From contig NZ_KB899637.1 in assembly GCF_000378405.1 (NCBI RefSeq), positions 447,261 to 490,564 of the forward strand: DNA of 43,304 nt, written 5' to 3'. Under the pieces are notes generated by a model that searched no databases, had not been told where the DNA came from, and was given only the letters and a program-made list of their open reading frames with translations. This stretch comes from Succinimonas amylolytica DSM 2873 (GTDB lineage: Bacteria > Pseudomonadota > Gammaproteobacteria > Enterobacterales > Succinivibrionaceae). This document shows, in pieces, positions 26,617 to 34,231 of the stretch; the stretch's first letter is position 1; each line of letters opens with the position of its first letter. The position numbers and the translations under genes are program-made.

Positions 26617-26942
26617 GTTTAATGCCGCGAAAGGGTTGGTCCCTTTGCGGCGATGACCTTTTGAGGACGATCCGGAGCTGCCGGGAGTAGTTTCAATACC
26701 GCGAAAGGGCAGGCCCCTTTGCGGCGGTCTGGAACTGGCCGGGCATGGAAAAGACCTTTGAGTTTCAATACCGCGAAAGGGTTGACCCCTTTGCGGCTCC
26801 TCGGACGATTTTGGATTTTTACTTCTCGTTTCTGGTTTCAATACCGCGAAAGGGTTGGCCCCTTTGCGGCTGACATCTTCGAGGTGTACGTTTTCGCCGC
26901 TTATTCGTTTCAATACCGCGAAAGGGTTGGCCCCTTTGCGGC
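26617..26942 (-). CRISPR. small CRISPR array, 5 repeats and 4 spacers
   Basis: Repeats lie at 26617-26651 (35 bp, degenerate), 26690-26725, 26762-26797, 26835-26870 and 26907-26942. The 36-bp consensus starts GTTTCAATACCGCG and ends CCCCTTTGCGGC on the plus strand. Spacers are 38, 36, 37 and 36 bp and all differ. Read on the minus strand the repeat ends in ATTGAAAC, the usual 3' end of type I/III repeats, and folds as CCGCAAAGGG pairing with CCCTTTCGCGG (one bulged C). The degenerate repeat at the left and the AT-rich sequence at the right place the leader at 26943 onward and transcription leftward. No cas gene is in the window, so any Cas proteins must act in trans or be lost. Confidence 0.95.
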
Positions 26943-28248
26943 TCCTCCGTTCGGGGGCCATTATGTCACAAAGGCCCAACCGGTGTCAAAAATACATCAC
27001 ATCCTGACAGTGTTCCAGTTAGATCTTTGTTACATAAAATTCTACCACTTTTTCAAAAAACCGATCCCCTAAAAAGGAGAATATTACCTGGGTGCCCGAT
27101 CTCCATCACAAAAAACTGAAATGCGGTACATCATTTAAGATCCTTAGACTCATTTTTTAAGTAATAGTTTTTATTCTTTTAGCTAACGCATATTTGCGGC
27201 CAATTACAAGACCTGGATCCGACTGTTAATTTTATATCCTGCAGGTTGCTTATATCATTAGTCTGTGTAACAGGTTACATATCCGCATTATTAAGACTTT
27301 TATCTGCTTATAGTCTGTAAGAAAGTAATCCTGAGTTCAGGCTGCAATGTTACCCGGTGCCTTCTTCCGCCGGCCTCCGGCACTGTTATAGGGGAATTCT
27401 CCAGAAACCTAAATTTTTGCAGCTTTAAAATGCTGTTTTGAGGAGCCTTTCCGCCAGGTGGCTTCCGGATAACGTTACTGCCGGACCGGAAACTTACATA
27501 TCATGAGTGCATGAAAAACTGCTGTCCGTACCTCTATTGTAAAGAATGACCTTCCGGGCCGGGAGAATAATTGCTGTCCTTCGCCTGAAACTTTGGAGGA
27601 GGTCACCAGAATTCCCGGACAGCGTATTCTGCTTTCGGGGGGCCTGGAGCCTCAGAACAGCAGGCGGTGATAAGCCCCGGATTTGGGTGCTGATTTACTG
27701 CCGGTGCCGTTTCTGTTTCTGTACAGCTGAGGTTTATCTCCCGTAAAGCCTGTTTCTGACTGAGGCTCTTTTCGGCTGAGGGGAGTTCTGATTGGGGCTG
27801 TTTCCTGCTCCAGAAATACTTTTCTGGCAGTAGCTCCTGGAATAATGGGGAGTAGCATCCGTCTGACCTGTACCAATGACGGAGCTCCGTATTGCCAGTG
27901 TCTTTTGCGGGCTGGTTCGGTGCCGGAGTTTATGCTTTTTTTCCTGATTATCCGGGGACCTTTGGCCGTTTCCCTGGTTCTGGCTATGACAGCCCGTATT
28001 TTTCGATTTATTTTTTTGATTTCGGACGGTCAGTTTTTTTATCTCCAATCCCTTATATCCGGAGCTCACATCTCCTGTCAGGTGCGGAAAACCCGCGTTC
28101 AGATCTGAGACATCCTGGCCCGTGCCGGTGGAATTTGGACAGGATCGCAAAACCCGGTCCCCCCATTACGAAAGCATTTTCAAAAGTATTCGCAATTCTT
28201 TAAAGTGGTCAGAAATCTTGCTGTTACCAGACTCAGGAGGTAATACCC
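26943..28248. other. gene-poor region, probable CRISPR leader then unassigned sequence
   Basis: Positions 26943-27330 are AT-rich and adjoin the freshest repeat, so they probably include the CRISPR leader. From 27330 to 28200 composition rises again, but no frame has a ribosome site or recognisable domain. Frames at 27652-27876 and 27734-28150 (minus) and 27845-28108 and 27892-28203 (plus) overlap one another and look non-coding. The end carries the promoter and AGGAGG site for the gene at 28249. Confidence 0.45.
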
Positions 28249-28731
28249 ATGCTATACGGTGTTAAAGGGATCGGTTTGTCTCTATCTTTATCTTTGTTTC
28301 TGGCGCTTACCCCCGGGCTGGCCGCTGCTGCGGTGATTCATGAGAAGAACGCCACCGTCTATACCGGAAACTTTGCGGTTACCGAAAAGACTGCCGCTAT
28401 GGCAGTGCAGTCCCCGGAGGAGAATCTCGGAATGCTCGGGGATTATGCCGTGGTTTCCGGAACGAAGAATCCCCATCACCTGGCCTATGTCAGAAAGAAT
28501 AATGGACAGGGCTACCTTATTCTGGATCGTGTCTATGTCAAATGCGCCCGCAGAGCTTCCTGCGAGATCCCGGAGGAGTACCGCGCCGTGAAGCTGTCCT
28601 CCCGGCTTTACGAGGTGCCGGTAGCCGACTATGAAGCCTGGAAAACCGTGCCTGCGGAGCTTAGGAGGCTTCCCGGCGTTATTAGGGTTTCAGCAGTCTA
28701 TGACTACGGCTTTAAGCCGGATCTGAAGTAG
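28249..28731 (+). CDS. small secreted protein, candidate trans-acting propeptide/chaperone of the adjacent protease
   Basis: A 160-residue exported protein with a signal peptide (about residues 1-27, ALTPGLAAA). The mature C-terminal half (RLYEVPVADYEAWKTVPAEL, then RRLPGVIRVSAVYDYGF) resembles the end of subtilase propeptides of the I9 inhibitor type, where a PGV...V strand precedes the processing site. The next gene, 54 bp downstream on the same strand, encodes a kexin-like subtilase. In Aeromonas the kexin-like protease ASP needs a separately encoded small chaperone (ORF2); this protein has a similar size and context but lies upstream. The function is inferred from these features. It has a strong AGGAGG site and two cysteines (KCARRASC). 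Confidence 0.7.
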   Translation: MLYGVKGIGLSLSLSLFLALTPGLAAAAVIHEKNATVYTGNFAVTEKTAAMAVQSPEENLGMLGDYAVVSGTKNPHHLAYVRKNNGQGYLILDRVYVKCARRASCEIPEEYRAVKLSSRLYEVPVADYEAWKTVPAELRRLPGVIRVSAVYDYGFKPDLK

Positions 28732-28785
28732 GGCAGGGGCCTGATTAAACCCACCCGGGCTTCATAGAGAACAGGGGTACAGATT

Positions 28786-31014
28786 ATGAACATGAAGAGA
28801 TTCAGCCTAACCAGAAATACCGCCGCGGTCACTGCCGTCATCCTGGCAGGAGCCCTGCTGACGGGCTGCGGCGGCTCCCGGTCCGGGAGTTCCTCCGGTG
28901 CTAATGTCGTGCTGGAATTCAGGGACGGCGATTATATTACCGGAAAACCCTACCGGGTAACTGCAGACAGAAGCCTCAGGGATATCAGCTGCGAATACGG
29001 TGTTATCTCAAAGGTGCATCCCGTAACAGCGGAGGCTGCCGGAGAAAACGAGTGGTTCTATGTCCTCCCGGAGGAGTACTTTTCTTCCTACGATCTGGAC
29101 TATGACCGAGAAAAGGCCTACACCGAGAGCTGCCGGGTTACCCTGACTGACGGCACGGCTGCAGAAGCAGAAACGGAGCTTGCCATCACCGATCCCCTGA
29201 CAGCGGATCAGTGGCATCTCTGCAATATTGGCCAGAATCCCTACGGCGTAACTCAGGCTCCGGTCAGGGGGATTGATCTTAACGTGATTCCCGCCTGGCG
29301 TACCATTCTGGAGGGGCGGAAGGAGCAGCTTGACGGCAGCGGCGTTTTAGTGGCGGTTCATGATATCCCGGCAGATATTAATCATGAGGATCTCCGGGAG
29401 CGGATTTTCGATCCTGGAATTCCCGGAAGCGGGGATCTTATTAACACCGGACTCTCACTGGAGGATCTTAAGGAGTTCCCGGCGGCCATCCATGGTTCCG
29501 GGGTGGCCGGAATCATCGCCGCTTCCGGCATGAACGGCCGGGGAGGGCGCGGCATAGCCTTCAGGGCCAGTATGGTCTCCATTAAGCTGGATCTCGCGGC
29601 TGAAGCCCGTTCTCTGGGATATATGCTTCGCATGCCCGGTCTTAGCATTGTGAACGCCAGCTGGGGGAGAGATCTGGAGACCTTTAGCCAGCCGGAACAG
29701 GAAGACCTTTACGAGGCTCTTTATGAAAGGAACATTGCCGTTATTCATGCCCAGGGCAATGAGTTTCTTGCCGGGTATGACGAAAATAGAAAGCCCTATT
29801 CCAGCAGTATCTGCACGGAGCTGCAGCTTGACTGCGAGTTCAAGCAGACTACTCAGATATCCCGGGATCCGTTTGTTATCAATGTGGGGGCCCTGAATTC
29901 GCTGGGTGTTAAGTCATCATACGGATCCACCGGAGCGAATCTCTGGGTGACCGGCTTTGGCGGCGAGAAGGGCGGTAAAAAGGATTCTGACGCTGAAACC
30001 AGTGCGGCCATTGTTACCACCAGCGGTCAGTATGATCCCCGGGACTGGAATGATCCGGATGCCCAGACCCCCTGGAGAAGCCCTGACAACTGGTATTACA
30101 CCAATGTCATGAACGGTACGTCTTCAGCGGCTCCCACGGTTTCCGGCGCGGTCGCACTGGCTTATCAGGCCATGCCGGATATGACGGTATCCCAGCTCCG
30201 CTATCTTCTGGCCACTACCTCCCGCAACGACAGCGTTATGCCCTCCCTGGCGCTGACCGTGCAGGAGACGGCATCCGACCGCAGCTATGGCGAACCCGTG
30301 GTTTACGACTACGGCTGGCAGGACAATGCCGCCGGCTTCAGATTCTCCAGCCATTACGGCTTCGGAGTGGCGGATGCCGCCGCTCTGGTGAAGGGAGCAC
30401 TTGCCTGCGGCAGCGATCCGGTCTGCGCCGGGCTTAAGGAGCTTCCCGAGGTATACGTATCCGGAAATTCCCATCCCTGCGTGTTCACCGATGACACTGA
30501 AAGAAACATTACCTGCACCTTCTCTGATTTCCGGGATCCGGAAGATCCGGAGTCTGTGCTCGGCAGCGCATCTCTCGTGGTGGATGCCATAACCTATGAG
30601 GTTTCCGGGATAACCTATCTTTCTGAGGGTATTAGGGATTTCTGCAAGCTCGCAGCCTCTCCGGAGGATGAAGATGAAACGGAGCATAACAGGCAAAGGA
30701 AGCAGGCCGTATTCGAGGCCAATCTCCTGCTCCAGATCCTGGCGGAATCCCCGGCAGGAACAAAATCTCTGATAAAGCCCCTCTATGCCAACTGGGATTT
30801 CAAATCCGGCTTCAGAATCCCGGGGAGTGACTATAGCAATCCCGGATCCCCGCTGTCTCCGCTCAGGCTTGCCACCTCCGCCTTCTACCGGGAAATTCTG
30901 AAGGAGGATCCCGAAAAGCACTGGACGCTGAGCCTGAAGAGTCCCTGCAGGCTGGATCTGGATGCGCTGAACAGCAGCATGCAGCTTATGGTCTACGGCC
31001 GCAAAGAGCAGTGA
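28786..31014 (+). CDS. kexin-like subtilisin (S8) serine protease, lipoprotein
   Basis: A 742-residue protease with a lipoprotein signal (lipobox LTGC, Cys28), predicted to be membrane-anchored in the envelope. The catalytic triad is Asp193 (VAVHDIP), His236 (HGSGVAGIIAA) and Ser446 (NGTSSAAPTVSGAVALAY), with the oxyanion Asn325 in HAQGNE. DPLTADQWHLCNIGQ before the catalytic domain is typical of kexin-type subtilases. The C-terminal 220 residues are beta-rich and in the position of a P domain. There is little room for a canonical I9 propeptide in cis: residues 29-135 look like a small beta domain. The gene upstream may supply that function. The start has AGGGG; ATG 28792 is an alternative. 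Confidence 0.88.
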   Translation: MNMKRFSLTRNTAAVTAVILAGALLTGCGGSRSGSSSGANVVLEFRDGDYITGKPYRVTADRSLRDISCEYGVISKVHPVTAEAAGENEWFYVLPEEYFSSYDLDYDREKAYTESCRVTLTDGTAAEAETELAITDPLTADQWHLCNIGQNPYGVTQAPVRGIDLNVIPAWRTILEGRKEQLDGSGVLVAVHDIPADINHEDLRERIFDPGIPGSGDLINTGLSLEDLKEFPAAIHGSGVAGIIAASGMNGRGGRGIAFRASMVSIKLDLAAEARSLGYMLRMPGLSIVNASWGRDLETFSQPEQEDLYEALYERNIAVIHAQGNEFLAGYDENRKPYSSSICTELQLDCEFKQTTQISRDPFVINVGALNSLGVKSSYGSTGANLWVTGFGGEKGGKKDSDAETSAAIVTTSGQYDPRDWNDPDAQTPWRSPDNWYYTNVMNGTSSAAPTVSGAVALAYQAMPDMTVSQLRYLLATTSRNDSVMPSLALTVQETASDRSYGEPVVYDYGWQDNAAGFRFSSHYGFGVADAAALVKGALACGSDPVCAGLKELPEVYVSGNSHPCVFTDDTERNITCTFSDFRDPEDPESVLGSASLVVDAITYEVSGITYLSEGIRDFCKLAASPEDEDETEHNRQRKQAVFEANLLLQILAESPAGTKSLIKPLYANWDFKSGFRIPGSDYSNPGSPLSPLRLATSAFYREILKEDPEKHWTLSLKSPCRLDLDALNSSMQLMVYGRKEQ

Positions 31015-31232
31015 TGACGCACCTGTCCTATCCTCTTTCAGCGGGGGAACAGCTATTGACAGCGTCCTGATGATCATCCGTCAGATGCGGGAGGCTTTAA
31101 TGAATAAAAAATATTTTTTATGAAAACGTTTTTTGAGTTTTTTGCACTAGGATGATCATTTTTCGGATAAAAGCGGAGCAGAGCCGGGGAAATTTTGCAC
31201 CGTCGCGGAACTTTGTTTTATAAACGTTCAAC

Positions 31233-31297
31233 AATAATTGAAATTAATTATTATTTTTTGCGAAAAAACTTGATCTCTGTCTGACTTTTGATAGAAT
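31233..31297 (+). promoter_or_regulatory. sigma-70 promoter of the porin gene with upstream AT-rich palindrome
   Basis: TTGATC (31270-31275), 16 bp, TAGAAT (31292-31297) forms a good -35/-10 pair about 105 bp before the porin start. Just upstream is the inverted repeat AATAATT (31233-31239) and AATTATT (31246-31252) in very AT-rich DNA, which could be an UP element or an operator. The long leader (31300-31401) contains no gene. The rest of 31015-31232 shows nothing further. Confidence 0.6.
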
Positions 31298-31401
31298 GAC
31301 AGCGTTCGGTTTAGCAGAGACTAACAATTATCACGATCCTCCGGCAGAGGGGACACTGCTGATTCGCAACTTTGATTATTATGAAGAATTATTATTGAAG
31401 G

Positions 31402-32487
31402 ATGATGAAAATGTTTAAGAAAGTTCTTGCTGTTGCCGTAATGCTGGCCTGCGGTTCCGCCAGTGCCGCCACCGTTTATAACAAGGATGGCACTTCCCTG
31501 GCTGTAGGCGGCCGTTTGCAGGCTAACTTCAATTCCGTATTTTCGGATGCCGAGGATGATTCCTACGGCAACCGCTGCCACAGACATGCCACCGATGCCG
31601 ACGGCGAGGATTATTATGCCGAATGCAAGGCCGGCCTCAGCGGTGTAGCCCGCCTCAATGTGAATGCCCGCACTCCTATCGGTGCCGGATTCTATGCCAA
31701 AGCCTTCGGTGAATGGCAGGTGTCTGCTGAAACCTCCAGCAACGGAAAGTTTGATACCCGCTACGCCTATGTGGGCTTTGATTCTGACAACTACGGCGCT
31801 CTGGTATTCGGTCAGCTGGAATCTGCAATGTACAACGCTCTCAGCGTAACCGACGTTTTTGAGGAGTACGGCTTTTCAGCCTACAATCTGGGTGCCGGCG
31901 AGGCTGACAGCGAGCGTCAGGAAGGCCAGATTGTCTATAACCTGGACACCAACGGCGTGATGTTCAACCTGTCCTACCAGACTGCTGGCCTGAAGGGCGT
32001 TGAGGGCGGTGTTGCCGTTTCTGCCGGCTACACCTACGGCGAGACTCTTCCGCTGTCTGTGCGCCTGGGCTATGACTACTACAATGTGACCGGTGCGGAT
32101 CCTGATTACCAGAGCTTCGGTCTCGGTCTTTCCCTGGGCAATGCCGGTGATGGCTTCTACGGTGCTTTCGGCTACCAGATGACCGATATTGATCGTACCT
32201 CCTCCCACCTGAATTCGTATGAGGCAGCTCTGGGCTACGGCTTTGACAACGGACTTGGTTTCATGGCCGGCTATCAGTCCAATACCTTTAAGTCCAAGCT
32301 TTTCACAGTGTCTCAGGTTGTTCTGGAGAGCACCTATGACATTAACGAGCAGTTCAAGGCTATTGCCAGTGCCAAGTTCGGTGTCGGCCATATTGACAAC
32401 GGCTACCTGGACAAGACCCATGGCATTCAGTATTCCAGAGGCCGTGATCACGATGCCTTCTCTGTAGGCCTGCAGTACAACTTCTAA
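31402..32487 (+). CDS. outer-membrane porin (general Gram-negative type)
   Basis: A 361-residue beta-barrel porin allowing passive diffusion of small solutes. It has a signal peptide (MFKKVLAVAVMLACGSASAA), an N-terminal first strand (LAVGGRLQANFN), alternating beta-strand pattern throughout (for example GFYAKAFGEW and RYAYVGFDS), the FGQLESAMYN segment of the loop-3 region, and a C-terminal phenylalanine in LQYNF, the signal for BAM insertion. Three start codons are close together (31402, 31405, 31411); MFKKVL at 31411 has the best spacing to GAAGG. Codon use is biased (GGC, CTG, TAC, few rare codons), as expected for a highly expressed protein. It has its own promoter and terminator. Confidence 0.92.
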   Translation: MMKMFKKVLAVAVMLACGSASAATVYNKDGTSLAVGGRLQANFNSVFSDAEDDSYGNRCHRHATDADGEDYYAECKAGLSGVARLNVNARTPIGAGFYAKAFGEWQVSAETSSNGKFDTRYAYVGFDSDNYGALVFGQLESAMYNALSVTDVFEEYGFSAYNLGAGEADSERQEGQIVYNLDTNGVMFNLSYQTAGLKGVEGGVAVSAGYTYGETLPLSVRLGYDYYNVTGADPDYQSFGLGLSLGNAGDGFYGAFGYQMTDIDRTSSHLNSYEAALGYGFDNGLGFMAGYQSNTFKSKLFTVSQVVLESTYDINEQFKAIASAKFGVGHIDNGYLDKTHGIQYSRGRDHDAFSVGLQYNF

Positions 32488-32518
32488 TAACTGCCGGTTC
32501 CAGAAAAACTGACATGGC

Positions 32519-32551
32519 GGCTGCGGATTCTCCGGGATCCGCAGCCTTTTT
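32519..32551 (+). terminator. Rho-independent terminator of the porin gene
   Basis: A perfect 10-bp stem, GGCTGCGGAT (32519-32528) and ATCCGCAGCC (32537-32546), with an 8-nt loop, is followed by TTTTT. It lies 32 bp past the stop. Confidence 0.92.
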
Positions 32552-32721
32552 ATTTCCGGAGCCTGGGTAAGGAGCTGCCGGCACGGAAATTACAGAGTTC
32601 AGCTTTCCGTTTCCGGCAGAAACTCCAGAATTTCGTCAGCGCCGGTATCAGCAGGTCCCGGCTGCGGTTTTTCCGGGGAATTCGCGCTTTTGGAGGATTT
32701 TCGGAAGGGGCCGGCAGGGGA

Positions 32722-33726
32722 TCAGTGTTCATGCAGCCTGTACTCCCGGTCCTCATCAATGATTTCCAGCATGATGTCTGCAAATGCGGGATCGAACTGG
32801 GTGCTCCGGCCCCTGACGATTTCCTCGCGCACCCTGCTCTGGGGCAGTATTCCGCGATAGCTGCGGTTACTGGTCATGGCGTCATAGACGTCCGCCACGG
32901 CGATGATCCGGGCCTCCTCCATGATATCGTGTCCTGCGAGACCGTCCGGATAGCCGCGGCCGTCAAAGCGTTCATGATGCCAGCGGGCGCCCGCTGACAG
33001 CCGGGGCATTTCTGTAATCTGGCTGAGGATCCGGTGGCCCTGAACCGGATGCTTCCGGATGAGTGCAAATTCCTCTTCGGTAAGTCTGCCGGGCTTGTTG
33101 ATTACCGCGTCCGGCACGCCGATTTTGCCCACGTCATGCAGAAGACCCATCATGTAAATCTCATCCTGAGCTTCCCGGGAGTAGCCGTAGCGCCGCGCAA
33201 TTTCCCGGGAATACTCAGCTACTCTTCCGGAATGACCGTTGGTGTAGGTGTCCTTGGCATCAATGGCGGCGGCCAGAGTCTGTACCACGTGCATGGAGAG
33301 ACTCTGGATTTCCCGGGACTGCCGTTCTACCTCTGCTGCCAGATTGCGTCTGAGCCGTACCAGATCGATGGTGTGCCGGACCCGGAGCGTCAGCACCTCG
33401 GGAACCAGCGGCTTTCTGATAAAGTCCATGGCTCCCATGGCAAGTCCCCGGGACTCGGAATCCCGGCTGTCATCAGCGGTCAGGAAGATTACCGGAAGCG
33501 GATCTGCGGAGCCGGTCTGCTCCTTCAGGCGTTCCAGGGTGGCAAAGCCGTCCAGCCCGGGCATTTTGATGTCCAGAAGGATGAGATCCGGCCGGTTCCC
33601 TCTGAGATATTCCAGAAGGGCAGTGCCGGATTTCAGGGCCGTAACCCGCATGCCGTTCCGGCTGAGAATTTTTCCGGCCATCTTAAGATTCATCACGTCG
33701 TCGTCGACTACCACGATCCAGTCCAT
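32722..33726 (-). CDS. response regulator with HD-GYP domain (probable c-di-GMP phosphodiesterase)
   Basis: A 334-residue two-domain regulator. Residues 1-120 are a REC domain with phospho-acceptor Asp52 (LLDIKMPG), acidic Asp8/Asp9 and a TAD...K-P signature. Residues about 145-325 are an HD-GYP domain with HD at 197-198 (GLLHDVGKIG), HHERFDGRGYPDG (GYP 258-260), and the DVYDAMTSNRSYR helix. HD-GYP proteins hydrolyse cyclic di-GMP, here presumably under control of a histidine kinase not present in the window. The start has a strong AAAGGAGG site. No diguanylate cyclase or kinase gene is adjacent; the 170 bp downstream holds no gene. Confidence 0.92.
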   Translation of the reverse strand: MDWIVVVDDDVMNLKMAGKILSRNGMRVTALKSGTALLEYLRGNRPDLILLDIKMPGLDGFATLERLKEQTGSADPLPVIFLTADDSRDSESRGLAMGAMDFIRKPLVPEVLTLRVRHTIDLVRLRRNLAAEVERQSREIQSLSMHVVQTLAAAIDAKDTYTNGHSGRVAEYSREIARRYGYSREAQDEIYMMGLLHDVGKIGVPDAVINKPGRLTEEEFALIRKHPVQGHRILSQITEMPRLSAGARWHHERFDGRGYPDGLAGHDIMEEARIIAVADVYDAMTSNRSYRGILPQSRVREEIVRGRSTQFDPAFADIMLEIIDEDREYRLHEH

Positions 33727-34231
33727 GAGATACCTCCTTTCAGGAATGATATGCCGCTACAGTAACAGTGAAGGGCTGCCGGAGTCAGGCAGGGCTGCTC
33801 CGGAGATGAGAAACGGCAGGAGATCTGTACTTATTAAATTCTAGCAGAGCCCCCGGAGGGATTTTTATGGGCAGATCAAAGAGTTGCGCCCGGGCTGTAA
33901 AAAGACCGGGCCGGTCCGGATTTTTATGAAACAATCCCGGAATTCATGTAACGGCTAATGCTTACCGGGAAGTTTTTAATTTCCATGTGACGGATGTTGT
34001 CAAATTGCGGGAACCCGGTAACAGCGGGGAAGGGCGGTATGATAAGATGGCCAGAGCCGGGCATTTTCTATTACTACAATAACGGGTCATTCCGCTGACC
34101 TGACGCTGACAGGCTTAAAGTCCTATCTAAAGGATCTTCCGGGTGACACTGATGACGCTTTACAGCGCGGTTTTTCTTTCGGGAAAAATTCCGGAAGATA
34201 AGGTCGTTTATTTTTAATATCAGGGGTCTTT
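33727..34231. other. intergenic region between divergent genes
   Basis: This 0.5-kb stretch between the HD-GYP regulator (minus) and glgX (plus) must carry both promoters. No gene or RNA was recognised. A CAGGGG ribosome site for glgX lies at its right end. Confidence 0.4.

Noticed and set aside
26512-26979. Minus-strand frame of 155 codons across the CRISPR array with repeated KGANPFAVLK/PFRGIET peptides
   Set aside because: The peptide repeats are just the 36-bp CRISPR repeats read in frame (36 is divisible by 3); spacers give unrelated filler sequence and there is no ribosome site.
27734-28150. 138-codon minus-strand frame in the gene-poor region
   Set aside because: Polar low-complexity composition, no ribosome site, and competing frames on the other strand of equal length; not convincing as a gene.
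30124-31077. 317-codon frame antisense to the protease C-terminus
   Set aside because: Shadow of the protease gene, with low-complexity His/Arg/Gly-rich content.
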